From NCBI RefSeq assembly GCF_000315625.1, contig NW_005434629.1:332409-396408 (forward strand): a stretch of 64,000 bases of DNA, given 5' to 3'. Every line of letters begins with the position of its first letter. Positions within the stretch are counted from its first letter, which is position 1. Made by a program: the position numbers and the translations under genes. Of this stretch, positions 11,157-20,787 are shown in pieces. A model generated the notes under the pieces. It saw only the letters and a list, made by a program, of their open reading frames with translations, was not told the DNA's origin and ran no database searches. This DNA is from Guillardia theta CCMP2712 (Eukaryota; Cryptophyceae; Pyrenomonadales; Geminigeraceae).

Positions 11157-11848
11157 ATGTCGCATGTTTCTGATCTCCGCCCAATGCCTGGTCCCGATTC
11201 TGCCTTCATATCGAAACCGACCAAGTTTGAAGGCATCAAGGTCTAAGAAAAATCTCTTGCTCACCACGTTCTCACCGATTGCTCAGGTTGAGGCGCCAAA
11301 GGTGTCGCACTCTGGCAAAGTCGACATGACAGAAGATGACGGTGACATTTGGCTCAAGGGAGCTTGCATCGCGCAAGTGAAGTGACTCCTGCCTCTTTGC
11401 AGAGAATTTAAAACGTCTGCTTCAGAAGACTCGATGTGTAAACTGCACCAAGATGTTTGTGGTAGATGACAACAACGACGAAGCTTGTCATTACCATCCA
11501 GGTGGCCTTTGCTCTTGATCGGCTCACAGGCAATTAGGCTGAACGTTCCATGAAGGTCCAACTCAAACCGCTCTCCGCAACCAGAACCATCTCGATCGCA
11601 TTATCTTCCACTGCTGTGGTGGAGAACAGGTTGGTTTCTCGCCGGTTCTCTACGAATGCCCTCCTTGCAAAGTAGGGAGACACGTGTCGGCCGAGGAAAA
11701 GGAAGATCAACAGAAAGCTGGAGCGAAAAAGGTGAACAAATGTCTTGTGTTTTCTCACTATGTTGAGCATACCTTTTCAGTGACGAATCCGGGAGAGCAT
11801 TATCAGGGTCAGAGAATTCAAAGCTTTAATTTTAATTTGCTTGTATGA
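11157..11848 (+). CDS. Cys/His zinc-binding (CHORD-like) protein
   Basis: Exons can be chained in phase. 11157-11240 gives MSHVSDLRPMPGPDSA... and ends FEGIK; a 46-nt intron follows (11241-11286). 11287-11376 gives VEAPKVSHSGKV..IWLKGACIAQ; a 28-nt intron follows (11377-11404). Then come NLKRLLQKTRCVNCTKMF and DEACHYHPG, a further intron, and HLDRIIFHCCGGEQVGF then YECPPCKVGRHVSAEEK. The pattern C-x2-C, C-x-Y-H-P-G, CC and C...H resembles CHORD-type zinc domains, which serve as protein-interaction modules. The reading frame stays open to 11848; an alternative final intron would end the protein at 11783. Convergent with the MORN gene. The family assignment is tentative, but the coding nature is well supported by phase and Cys/His spacing. 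Confidence 0.6.
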
Positions 11849-11959
11849 TCATCTTACTTGTTTCGTTGTTGAGAAGTGCCACACTCTGAAGCTTAGTGTA
11901 CAGAAGATAAATGTGTGAAAACAATGAGAAGCAATAGAGAGTGCCTAAATGTGACTCTG

Positions 11960-13128
11960 TTATGCTGATCCCGAAAAGATGAACGCAGTTCTCTTCCCAT
12001 GCTTGAAGCTTTCATACGTTGTCCTGCCCCATGCATGCTCGTGCAGGAAGTCTCCTTCTCTCACTCCCTCCAGCCACGTTCCCTTCAAGTACTCTCGGCT
12101 TCCGTCTTCTAAATAGAGCAAGTCATATGGCCCAAAGCACATGCACAAAAGAAAATCACAAATCGCAAAAGAAACAAGATTTATAAAAGAAGGGCCAGGA
12201 GCTACCGTAGTTGAGGTGCGCGATTCCAGGGCCATGGCGAACTCCTTGCTTCCACTATCAACGGATGTCATGAAATCTGCACAAGTAAGGCAATGCAGCG
12301 GAAAGACTGAAGAAACATGAGGTGGAGACGAGAGATCGTTACCTTTCCAACAAAGGTCTCCCTCATGGATGGGGAGCCATGCTTGCCAACCTCACTGTAC
12401 GTTCCATCTCCATGGAACTTGCCATCCCTGAAATCACCTTCATAGCAACTGCCGTCCGCAAAGAAGTAAACACCTGTTCCGTGAAACTTCCCATGATGAA
12501 ACTCTCCCTCATATCGAACCCCATTAGATGCATCAAGGGTTCCCCGCCCATGCTGAGTACCTCCCTTGAATTCCCCGCTGTACACAAACTCCACCCCAAC
12601 ATCCGTGAACGTCAACTGCCCATGGCCATCCATCTTGTTGTTCACGAAGTTCCCAACAAAGTTACAACCACTCTTCCCAGCATACTTGTAGACACCATGT
12701 CCCTCTCTTCTGCCCTCTTGGAACTGTCCCTCGTACTCATCGCCGCATCTGTGCCGGTACCTCCCCACACCATGAGGTTTGCCAAGTACAAAATTCCCTT
12801 CAAACTCGTCCCCATCGTGAAACTTTTGTGTTCCTTTCCCATCTTTCATCCCATTCCTCCACTCCCCCTTGTACGATCCGCCATCGCTGTATGTTCTCCT
12901 TCCTGACCCGTTGACGACCCCGTTGTCGAACTCTCCCTCGTATTCACCGAACGGTGAAGCATGCTTGCCCACTCCCTCTCGCCTTCCTTCAACCATGCTG
13001 CCATCGTATACCGAGTTGCCCATCAGAGGCAGGACAAACTTTCCTCCTCCTCCCACGCCTCCCCTGCTCCTCCCCGCGTCCCCATTCCTCATGCACAGTC
13101 CTCGAAGCACGGGGCCGCGGTGCGCCAT
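11960..13128 (-). CDS. MORN-repeat protein
   Basis: Exon 1 (13128 down to about 12342) encodes an N-terminal Gly/Arg-rich segment and then at least eight MORN repeats of the form YEGEFxxGxxxGxGxYxxxDG, for example YKGEWRNGMKDGKGT, YEGQFQEGRREGHGV and YEGDFRDGKFHGDG. MORN repeats form elongated beta-hairpin surfaces that bind lipids or proteins and are common in ciliary and cytoskeletal proteins. Exon 2 (about 12276-12210) continues DFMTSVDSGSKEF. A last exon contains LKGTWLEGVREGDF..WGRTTYESFKHG, one or two degenerate MORN units, and stops at 11960. Introns have GT-AG borders. The start codon at 13128 is the first in-frame ATG. Confidence 0.9.
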
Positions 13129-14388
13129 CGTTCAAAAATAATTCAAAACTTTCGTCAGACTCGCCTCAGATCATCTTCCTACCAATCTGAAGGGCAGTGA
13201 TACAAACATGGCCCAAGAAGGTCGCTGCATTGTCCTCACGTTCCACCCCCGCCTCAGAGGTACCGAACTTGTGCAGAGATACGGGAAGGGGAATTCGAGT
13301 GTCATCATGGCCAAGAGGTCAGGAGCCAGTCGTCGCACAAGAGCTGGTGGGACCAAAGGTGCTTGTCTCCCCTTCTCTCCCACCTGGAAGACGCAGTCCG
13401 AGTCTCTCCTCGTCTTCAGACCAGGCTTCAGGATCAGCTCGAGATTGAGGAAGAGGATCCTGCGTCTGGACCAGGATGGATAGGGCAGGTGGGATAGCAC
13501 ATGAGAGCGACAGGGCAGCCGCCATAGACAAGATTGATAGCGAATTCGACAGTCAAGCATCTGAATTCAGACTCAGATAGCTGACAGTACTCAGACATTC
13601 AATCTGGTTCCTCTCTGAAGCAAGGGATCGAGACAATTGATTTCCGTACTCGGGGAGGGGATGCAGAAGTAAATCGTCAACGAGGCAGAGCAATCACGTG
13701 GTCAGAGCATTATCTTCCGATATGTGCAAGCTATAGCCATGCTCGTTGATTCCGAACCCCAATCTATGATTGTTTTGCTGGTGAAAAGGCATGACCGCAA
13801 ACGCATGGTTTCGAATTCCCTTCTCGCCCCTCACATTCCCTACACATAGACGAATAGACCATTCTTGTTGTAGTCAGGGAGCGAGATATGATATCTTGGA
13901 AATCTTGAACTTGTGCAAGATGAGATGCCGTCATTGTTTCCCAGAGTTCGCACGCCTGCATGTCAATTTGGGTTGAATCTAGAGGAGAAGACAAGGACAA
14001 AGGTCGAGACGAACTCTGAGACATTCAAGGGACTAAGAATGCATGGGCTCGAACAATCATCATGGAATGCTGGGGTCCAGTTACTGTTTTCGAGCAACAA
14101 AAATACATCACACAACCGTCATCCTGAAGGTGAGAGCCTGGTCTTCGTAGATTCATTGGGAAGCAGCGAGAAATTAACATTTGCCCATCAAACTGGTACA
14201 GAAGAGATATCAATGACCTCTTGCAATGGAAGATTCAAGCCACGGATGAGTCATCAGCTCTTGTATAATTGGCCTTGAGACTTTTGATCTTTAATCTCAA
14301 GCAAAAGTTTTAAAGTATTGAGCTTTACTTGTAACGCAACCGAAAATCCTCTCTTCCGATTTCGATACAATCTTGACAGCATGCACCC
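13129..14388. other. Mostly unassigned; one weak plus-strand open frame
   Basis: A frame starting at 13208 (MAQEGRCIVLTFHPRLRG) and later fragments (DQLEIEEEDPAS, AAIDKIDSEFDSQ) look protein-like, but I could not chain them through phase-consistent introns. See also 13913-14278. Confidence 0.3.
13913..14278 (+). CDS. Hypothetical protein, 121 codons
   Basis: Uninterrupted frame with balanced composition and no low-complexity run. It has no recognisable domain, no signal peptide and no membrane segment. The start is the first ATG and could be false, since upstream splicing is possible. Intergenic chance cannot be excluded. Confidence 0.25.
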   Translation: MQDEMPSLFPRVRTPACQFGLNLEEKTRTKVETNSETFKGLRMHGLEQSSWNAGVQLLFSSNKNTSHNRHPEGESLVFVDSLGSSEKLTFAHQTGTEEISMTSCNGRFKPRMSHQLLYNWP

Positions 14389-14655
14389 TCACAGCCTGAT
14401 TTCCTCCCCTGTCGCCCCTACCACCACCGGTCGATCCTCCTGACTCAGCAGCTCAATGCAGTGCGCTAGCGCCCTCAGCTGCCTCCTCCGGTACTCCGAG
14501 GGCGAGAGAGTGTCGGCAGAGAGATGGCAGGGCTTGAGGTCAGAGGATGCGGCAGCCTTGAGGGGAGGCGACGTGACGGGGAGCAGGCCAAGGCAGTCTG
14601 AGAGGAGATCGGCTTCGTCATCGCCGCAGGAGCTTGCGGAGAGGGAGTCGGAGGT
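14385..14655 (-). repeat. Inverted duplication, left arm
   Basis: Reverse complement of 16052-16322 with only a handful of mismatches; covers the 3' coding half of copy A through the stop codon and the next few bases. Confidence 0.9.
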
Positions 14656-15099
14656 GGGCGAGGAGGGGCAGTCGCCGTGGAACTCACAGGGTGAGTCGAT
14701 AAGGGTGAAGGGATGGCAGTAGTGCATGTTGGTAGTAGCGTCAGACGAAGAGAACGAGAAGGAAGCAGGTTGGGAGTAGGAGTAGGAGTAGGAGCAGGGG
14801 TAGGAGCAGGGGTAGGAGCAGGAGCAGGAGTAGGAGTAAGAGTAAGAGTAGGAGTAGGAGTAGGAGTAGCAGTAAGAGTAGCAGTAGCAGTAGCAGTAGC
14901 AGTAGTAGCAGTAGTAGCAGCAGTAGCAGTAGCAGTAGTAGTAGCAGCAGCAGTAGTAGTAGCAGTAGCAGTAGTAGCAGTAGCAGTAGTAGCAGTAGCA
15001 GTAGCAGTAGCAGTAGCAGCAGTAGGAGCAGGGGGACGTAGCGAAGGATCGACGGCGCTCGGCGACAAAGGCAGGGAGCAACTCGACAACTGGACTCAT
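14389..15099 (-). CDS. Small acidic-region protein, family copy A (C-terminal RPVVVGATGEEIRL motif)
   Basis: I do not recognise this family. The C-terminal ~85 residues (14389-14650) are nearly identical to copy B at 15958-16314: SCGDDEADLLSDCLGLLPV, then LSADTLSPSEYRRRQ, LRALAHCIELLSQEDRP and the terminal GEEIRL. Homology also includes the N-terminal RRRSF element, but here a GTAGGA/GTAGCA microsatellite (14771-15030) separates the two parts and would be translated as a long Cys-Tyr run, followed by Ser-Tyr and Ser-Cys. The start at 15099 (MSPVVELL) is chosen because homology to copy B begins shortly after. The repeat may be tolerated, spliced out, or may mark a pseudogene. Confidence 0.55.
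   Translation of the reverse strand: MSPVVELLPAFVAERRRSFATSPCSYCCYCYCYCYCYYCYCYYCYCYYYCCCYYYCYCYCCYYCYYCYCYCYCYSYCYSYSYSYSYSYSYSCSCSYPCSYPCSYSYSYSQPASFSFSSSDATTNMHYCHPFTLIDSPCEFHGDCPSSPTSDSLSASSCGDDEADLLSDCLGLLPVTSPPLKAAASSDLKPCHLSADTLSPSEYRRRQLRALAHCIELLSQEDRPVVVGATGEEIRL
14771..15030 (+). repeat. GTAGGA/GTAGCA hexanucleotide microsatellite
   Basis: About 260 bp of GTAGGA grading into GTAGCA and GTAGTA units. Keeps all frames open; on the minus strand it lies inside family copy A. Confidence 0.95.
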
Positions 15100-15174
15100 C
15101 AACAAGTCGGGAGAGAAGGTCGCAGTTCTCGTTTTACTACAGGTACGTCGGAGAATTCCGAAGTTCCGGGAAGT

Positions 15175-15665
15175 GACTCAATGAGGCCCCCGAATCATGG
15201 TCATGGCCCCTTGCCAGTTAAATGTTTTAGTTAACGCCGGGATAGCGCCAGTTAAACGTTTTTGAGGATTTTAACTCTGGCAGTACCTGATTGTCCTCGT
15301 GACTGATTTTTAACTTAACTTTCGAGTAAAAGTTGAAGAACTTTGAGTAACTTTCATAAAGGGAGGCTAGGTGAGACGGAGTCGAGGCCGCTCACTGCGG
15401 CGAGGCCGCTGGGCCGCCGCCGGCCCGTCACGTGACAGCCAGTGCTGAGTGGGCCCGGGGCGCCGCGGCGGCCGGAATCTCACTGTCAGTCAGATTACCG
15501 AGTCACACTGTGCCAGTTTACTGGGCAAATCCTTCAGTGTCATGATGCACCGCGGAATGTTCCGAGCCCGGAAAGCAAACCGATTTCCGCTTCAACAAAC
15601 CGAATTGAAACCAGGTCTTTTCGATCTGATGACATAATCTGCGAAACGTCACTGTCAGGCTCAGA
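15175..15665. repeat. GC-rich island with shared A/T motif
   Basis: Starts near 15175 and contains a block at about 15288-15330 (GATTGTCCTCGTG then ACTGATTTTTAACTTAAC) that recurs almost exactly at 62660-62705. It sits between the two arms of the inverted duplication. Confidence 0.7.
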
Positions 15666-15957
15666 GGGCTGTAACTGAGTTTACCCTCATCCCCTTACTA
15701 CACTATTGCCAAGAATCGGAACTTTATGACCCCTTCATGGCCCAAAGATACATAGCTCAAAAGGGGGGGTAGGGTTCACAAGAATAGAAACGCCTTCTTC
15801 TTGGCGGGTAGTAAAGAAAGGAACAAACAGGCCGGACCCTACCCACCTGAGGGCCTCCATTCCAGTGGGCAATCCACCCGTACCCGTGGATGGCCCCCAT
15901 TCCTGTGTCAAGATAAGCCCCACCGCAGGCAAAGTACTTTCATCCACCTTCCCTTCC

Positions 15958-16314
15958 ATGGTCTCCGACCGTCGTCGATCCTTCCCTTTCTCCTCATCCG
16001 ATCATTGTCAGTTCTGTCTCGATCAGCCCTCCTTCTCTTCCCTCTCCTTCTCCGACTCCCTCTCCGAAAGCTCCTGCGGCGATGACGAAGCCGATCTCCT
16101 CTCAGACTGCCTTGGCCTGCTCCCCGTCAGGTCGCCTCCCCTCAAGGCTGAAGCATCCTCTGACCTCAAGCCCCGCCATCTCTCTGCCGACACTCTCTCG
16201 CCCTCGGAGTACCGGAGGAGGCAGCTGAGGGCGCTAGCGCACTGCATTGAGCTGCTGAGTCAGGAGGATCGACCGGTGGTGGTAGGGGCGACAGGGGAGG
16301 AAGTCAGGCTGTGA
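15958..16314 (+). CDS. Small acidic-region protein, family copy B
   Basis: Reads MVSDRRRSFPFSSSD, a Ser-rich stretch, SCGDDEADLLSDCLGLL, a linker, then LSPSEYRRRQLRALAH, CIELLSQEDRPVVVG and GEEVRL at the stop. It is the paralogue of copy A (inverted, about 98% identical over the 3' half) and a more distant relative of copy C at 20788. The start at 15958 is chosen because the RRRSF element conserved with copy A follows directly; the frame stays open further upstream to 15865. No domain is recognised. The conserved helix ending in an Arg-Pro and the invariant E-[IV]-R-L terminus suggest a binding motif read from the free C-terminus (inference). Confidence 0.65.
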   Translation: MVSDRRRSFPFSSSDHCQFCLDQPSFSSLSFSDSLSESSCGDDEADLLSDCLGLLPVRSPPLKAEASSDLKPRHLSADTLSPSEYRRRQLRALAHCIELLSQEDRPVVVGATGEEVRL

Positions 16315-16322
16315 GGGTGCAT
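16052..16322 (+). repeat. Inverted duplication, right arm
   Basis: Pairs with 14385-14655; continues past the stop codon into GAGGGTGCATGC, shared by both copies. Confidence 0.9.
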
Positions 16323-16521
16323 GCCGTGGCATGAGGGAGAAGAGAAGAAGAATGTATACTAGTATGAGCACACGATGAATGATCACGACATGCGCAAGAG
16401 ACCGAAGGAGGTGGTGTAGTGTAGCCACAGTAAAATGTTGTTGAAAGTAAAGGTGCTCCAAAAACAAATCCAATGTTGTCTTGCCGCCCTCCCCACAAGC
16501 TGAGCGAGATCCTGGAGGCTC

Positions 16522-16842
16522 CTAGGCAGAGAAATCGGAAGAGGACGTGTCGGTGATTGAGTCCGAGTAGATCATCTGACTGAGGCTCGAGCTGTCATCA
16601 CCGTCGCTGAGATCGATGCGAGCGGACGTCCTGGAGAAGAAAAGCGTCAGGGCCATGAGATCTCGCCTGTGTTCGCAGACTGACCTCATGCCCCTTTTGG
16701 CCTCTCGAGCTGCCTTTCTTTTCAGGTACTCAGGGTTCTCACCGACACCTTTCGAGATGTGGTCACTCGTTGAAAGCACTTTCGTCATCATCATCGTTAA
16801 CATCCTCGTTAACATCATCCTCATCGTCATCCTCAACATTAT

Positions 16843-16891
<49 letters not shown>

Positions 16892-17007
16892 AGCAGTGAA
16901 TTTCCGCCAATATCAACGTCATCCTTATCATCACAGTTACCGTATAGGGGGCATTTCTTGCACCCTCTTGAAGGGCAGTTATTGCATCGCATTTCTCCAG
17001 AGCGCAT
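16522..17007 (-). CDS. Hypothetical Cys-rich protein interrupted by an ATG/CTG repeat
   Basis: The N-terminal part reads MRCNNCPSRGCKKCPLYGNC, a C-x2-C-x4-C-x2-C-x5-C pattern suggesting metal binding. The frame then passes through a CTG/ATG microsatellite (plus strand 16846-16896), read as Leu and Met runs, into a tail EYLKRKAAREAKRGM..., ending with an acidic, Ser-rich segment. The repeat may lie in an intron; an acceptor-like AG precedes GVGENPEY. Lies about 70 bp downstream of the ferredoxin-fusion gene on the same strand. Function unknown. Confidence 0.35.
16846..16896 (+). repeat. ATC/AGC trinucleotide microsatellite
   Basis: Perfect ATC repeats followed by AGC repeats; imperfect ATC-rich sequence extends upstream to about 16790. 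Confidence 0.9.
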
Positions 17008-17077
17008 GATCGAAGCTTTTGATTCCGCTGCAAGAACACCATCACACCTTTATCGCCATCTCCTTCGCTCATTGTTG

Positions 17078-19743
17078 TCAACCTGCCCCTTCCTTTCTTG
17101 AGAAGTAGCCTCCTGTCGTCTGATACTCGATGAAGTTTCCTCCCACCAGCCTTGCAGCCGGATTGATCACCTGAGAAATCGCTCGTCAAGATGGGCAAGA
17201 TGGGGGGGGAGGGTGAGAGGTAGGGATTTGAAGAGATGTGAAAATAGCAGGAAAGGTACAGAAAGGAGGAGACTAGAAATCAACATTGAAGGATAGAAAA
17301 TGGAAAAGACAGCGATGTAGAAGAATTCTTTGCACAGGCACAAAGGGAGAGAAGAATAGCAAGTGTGACTTACAGTATACTTCCTCTCGGTCTCTAGCGC
17401 AACCAGGTCATCCCACGACACGTACCAAATGCTGAATGCGGCAGTTGAGAGGATGAAGGGACCCAAGGGAAGAGACAAGGAAACTAATAGTGATCACGAA
17501 CAAGCTCACCAGTCTACAGGGCAAGTTGCCACTGCCTCCGCAATCGTATCCTCGCTGTCTCCTCCCTTGTGTTCATCAGTCAGAAGCTTTCCGGAAAGAG
17601 CACAAGAACGAGCAAACGGGAAGGAGGGATGATGAGTAGAGATGAGAGTAGAAGAGAAGAAGGCATAGCACTGAAAGAAAGCTTGCCTGTCTGAAAGCTC
17701 TGGCTCTGCCATACATCTGCTCCATGAAGAAAGTACTCCTTGCAACCTGCAAGACCCTCATTCGTCGCTCTCGACCGCTGCGTCATCCGGTGACTCACGG
17801 TGGCACAGTTGGTACACCCGATGCAAGTCGCCTCGTCAACGTATACAAATCTGTCAAGAGCTGCACCAGCACCAACACATCAACTTTCATGCATGTGCTC
17901 AAACACAGCGACAACCAGGATATCCATCCTCGTCAAACTGCACAGTTGTGTGCGAGTCTCTCTCTCCATCCGCATTGTCTGAGAAGACGTCCAATTTCTT
18001 ATCTGCAGAGTACATCAAAAAGTCGTTTTGTCCTCTTGCAGGCCGGCTGCTTTCACTGCCAACAAGACTCTACCTGCCGTCTTCTTCAACAGCTTGCTAG
18101 TCTCCTTCTCAGAATCCAAGAATGCCCTGCACCACCGTGTTATACACTCTTCACGACTCACGTCCCACTGCAACACCTCTCCGAGATCCCAAGAAAGTCA
18201 GCAGGTCTGTCCCATGTGGTTTCCTGTGTCTTCTTGTTCCAATAATAGACTCTCTTGGTCGTCTCGTCCACCACCATCTCCCACTTGCTGTCTCCAACCG
18301 GCTGAGGCGCCACCTCTCCTTCCTCCTCACTCGTCTCGCTCTGCGGGCAGAGCTCAGTCGCAGACTACCAGCGTGCTCCTGCCTTCACCGAGTCCGTCGT
18401 AATCTTCGACAGCAGCGAGATCTCCTCCTCGTCATCCAGAGACCTCGTCAAAGTGGTGGTGCTGTAGGCACTGACCCTGCTCCTCCTCAGGACGACACGA
18501 GAGCACAGCAAGGCATCGGCACACCTGCTCTCCGAGCTCTGCGACTCGTCTACAACAAGTTCATCCAGGAGAGTGAGCCCGTCTCCTGCCTTCTTCATCT
18601 GCAACGGCACGCTCAACACTACATCGCCTGCCTCCCCCCCTGCCCCCCCCTCTCTTGTCTCCCTCCCTCTCTACCCCTCCCCCCTCCCCCTCCCCCTCCC
18701 CCACTGCCGCCTACCCGACATGGCTGACTCACCTGGACAGACAACCTCACGGAGCCTGTGAGAGGCTTCAAACAGGCCGAGAGCTCCTTCCCGTTGACCG
18801 AGAAGAACACTCCATCTCCATCGATGGACACAGTGAGCTCATCGCCGGCCCTCAGCGGCGCCTCCCCTTCATGCACCAACTGCAATCCTGTCAATCCTCC
18901 AGTTCAACTGCCCCCCCCCCTCCGACCAGGTACCTCTCCTCCGTTGTACAAGTTTCCATTGTGAGTGATGTAGAACGCTTCGTTGAAGTGCTCGGGGTCT
19001 CGCCAGCTGGAGTCAAGGTCCACTTTCAACGATGTCAGCCCAACGCTCATCGTGCCCTGCAGCTCCGCTATCCTCAGCTTCCACTGCACGTATCCTCCCG
19101 GGCCGTACGCGTTGAGACCCCTCGCACTCTTGAGTGTCTCGGACGCCCCGTCTGTCACCCAGACTGTCTTTCCCTGGGTTGCGAGCCCAGAGTGTAAGAA
19201 TGGCCAACGTTTGACATCATCGGAGTTCTCCTCCAAGTCAAGTGATGACATGAGCCTGGCGTTCGATCTGCTCATGATGTTCTGCATCTTGTCAGCAATG
19301 CTCCTATACATATCTGCTCCTGTCGTGTTCCCCATGGACTCTTCTTCCTCCGCCATTTTGAGGAAAACCTGCATGTCATCCTTTCGGAAGGACACCATCC
19401 CGCTGGTTCCCTTTCCTCCTTCATCTTCGGGTCGTGAGGATACAGATCGCTCGGACTCAGCCTGTCTGTCCGTCATTTTGAGTTGGATACCAGTCCTGGA
19501 CACGCCTCTCCCGCACTGCACATGACGAGCTGCCAGCCTTTCCCGCCTTGCTGTATTTATGACCCATCTCTCACTGCGGGAGAGGAGGGAGGAGGGGGAT
19601 CTTGGGTGATTGAGCATGGATGGAGAATAAGAGGCAGGAAATGGAGAGCAGAAGAACATGGAAGCGTCCAGAGCTCGAGGAGGAGCCACCAGGCTCGAGC
19701 ACATCGCAACCTGCAACGCGACTGCGCACCACCGCGCTAGCAT
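17078..19743 (-). CDS. SPRY-like / WW / 4Fe-4S ferredoxin fusion protein with plastid-type leader
   Basis: Start at 19743 gives a signal peptide (MLARWCAVALQVAMCSSL) followed by SMFFCSPF, like a cryptophyte bipartite plastid leader. Exon 1 then encodes a helical linker and the first half of a beta-sandwich (YVQWKLRIAELQGTMSVGL). Exon 2 completes it with GDELTVSIDGDGVFFSVNGK, typical of SPRY/ConA-like folds. Next come LLDELVVDE and LDDEEEISLLSKITTDS, then a WW domain (about 18340-18195: KWEMVVDE, RVYYWNKKTQETTWDRP). Last is a 4Fe-4S ferredoxin: RFVYVDEATCIGCTNCAT, TFFMEQMYGRARAFRQ, GGDSEDTIAEAVATCPVDC, YVSWDDLVALETERK, ending INPAARLVGGNFIEYQ at 17078. All joins keep phase across about nine introns, one with a GC donor (17566-17686). 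The family role of such ferredoxins is plastid electron transfer; the partner domains are unexplained. Confidence 0.85.
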
Positions 19744-20787
19744 TATTGTTGTTGTGGTACCTGTTAGCAAGCTACGAGGGAAGGGGTTCACGAAGGAGGG
19801 GTACCTCACACCACAAAGAGAAATTCACCGGTGAACAAAATAGTCAAATACACCGGTACACGATATGATGGGTCATGAAACTTTGTGGGGGTGGGTAGGG
19901 TAGCGAGTGTGAGTAATGGGTAGACCCCCAAGGGGGCAGAGATTCACTAGCGACCCTCGTAAGCGTCGACACTCTATGTCACTATTGCTGCCCTCCGAGG
20001 ACCCTAGTATCTCCTACATAAAACTACTAAATGTTAAGTTAAAAATAAGTACTAGGACTAACTGAACTAATAATAATTCTCTGAACCGTACCGGTGTTCT
20101 CTCACTGACAAGCCTCCGGCCCGGGCCCAGGGGCCGCGCCACGCCGGGCCAGTATAAGGTCCTCGGGACGGAGATGTTCTCCGGTCACTACAGGGCAGAA
20201 GGGTGGAGTCTGTGACCAGTCGGCCCCCTTTACAGCTGACATCATTGAGTGGTACTACTCGAACTGTACTCGTCGTGTCCCCTCAGATCACGTGGACAAT
20301 GGGTAAGAAGTCATTCTCGATCCTTCTATGTATCGTGATTCTTTCCCCGTGGTTTCCTGAACGTCGGTGGGGTGTCGTAAAAGGATCCCAGTTACAACAG
20401 AACGTCGTGGTTTTAGAACGTTATCGAACGGCTGGGACCTTTCGACTCCTTGATATGCACCCCTTGGAGTCCTTGGATTTACAACACCTGTAGTAAAAGC
20501 CTAACGCCTTGCAGCTTTTACCACTTCCCTCCTCACATTAACTGCGTCTCGATGGCATCCGTGGGCCATCTGACTCTGGATGTAAAATAGTTTTAGAGTT
20601 CCCCCTTACAGACAATCCCCTGTGGTAAACTTGGGGTGTGTGATTGTATTCCCCTGTTCTCCTCAGTTTCGTTCACCCTCCTCCTCATCTTACCTTGACC
20701 CACGTTCTTTCCGTCACTGCAGCACACAGAGCTCCTCTTCCCTCCTTCCCAGAGAATCCTTCTTACCTCTTACACCTAAAATCAACT
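19744..20787. other. Intergenic with repeat-like sequence
   Basis: Contains AATGTTAAGTTAAAAATAAGTACTAG (written here in part: GTTAAGTTAAAAATAAGTAC, about 20034-20053), a GC-rich patch (about 20105-20165) and a short open stretch (GVCDQSAPFTADIIEWYYSN, about 20208-20270) that could be a decayed coding remnant. No supported gene. Confidence 0.45.

Noticed and set aside
11283-11770. Minus-strand hydrophobic frames opposite the CHORD-like gene
   Set aside because: The plus strand gives phase-consistent exons with Cys/His spacing; the minus frames have no motif. A DRDGSG string there is not followed by an EF-hand.
13171-13560. Minus-strand 129-codon frame and overlapping plus frames
   Set aside because: Several frames of similar quality overlap; none has a domain or consistent introns.
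14475-15234. Thr-Ala and Val-Ala repeat proteins on both strands
   Set aside because: Alternative frames of the GTAGCA array; only the minus frame ending at 14389 is supported by paralogue comparison.
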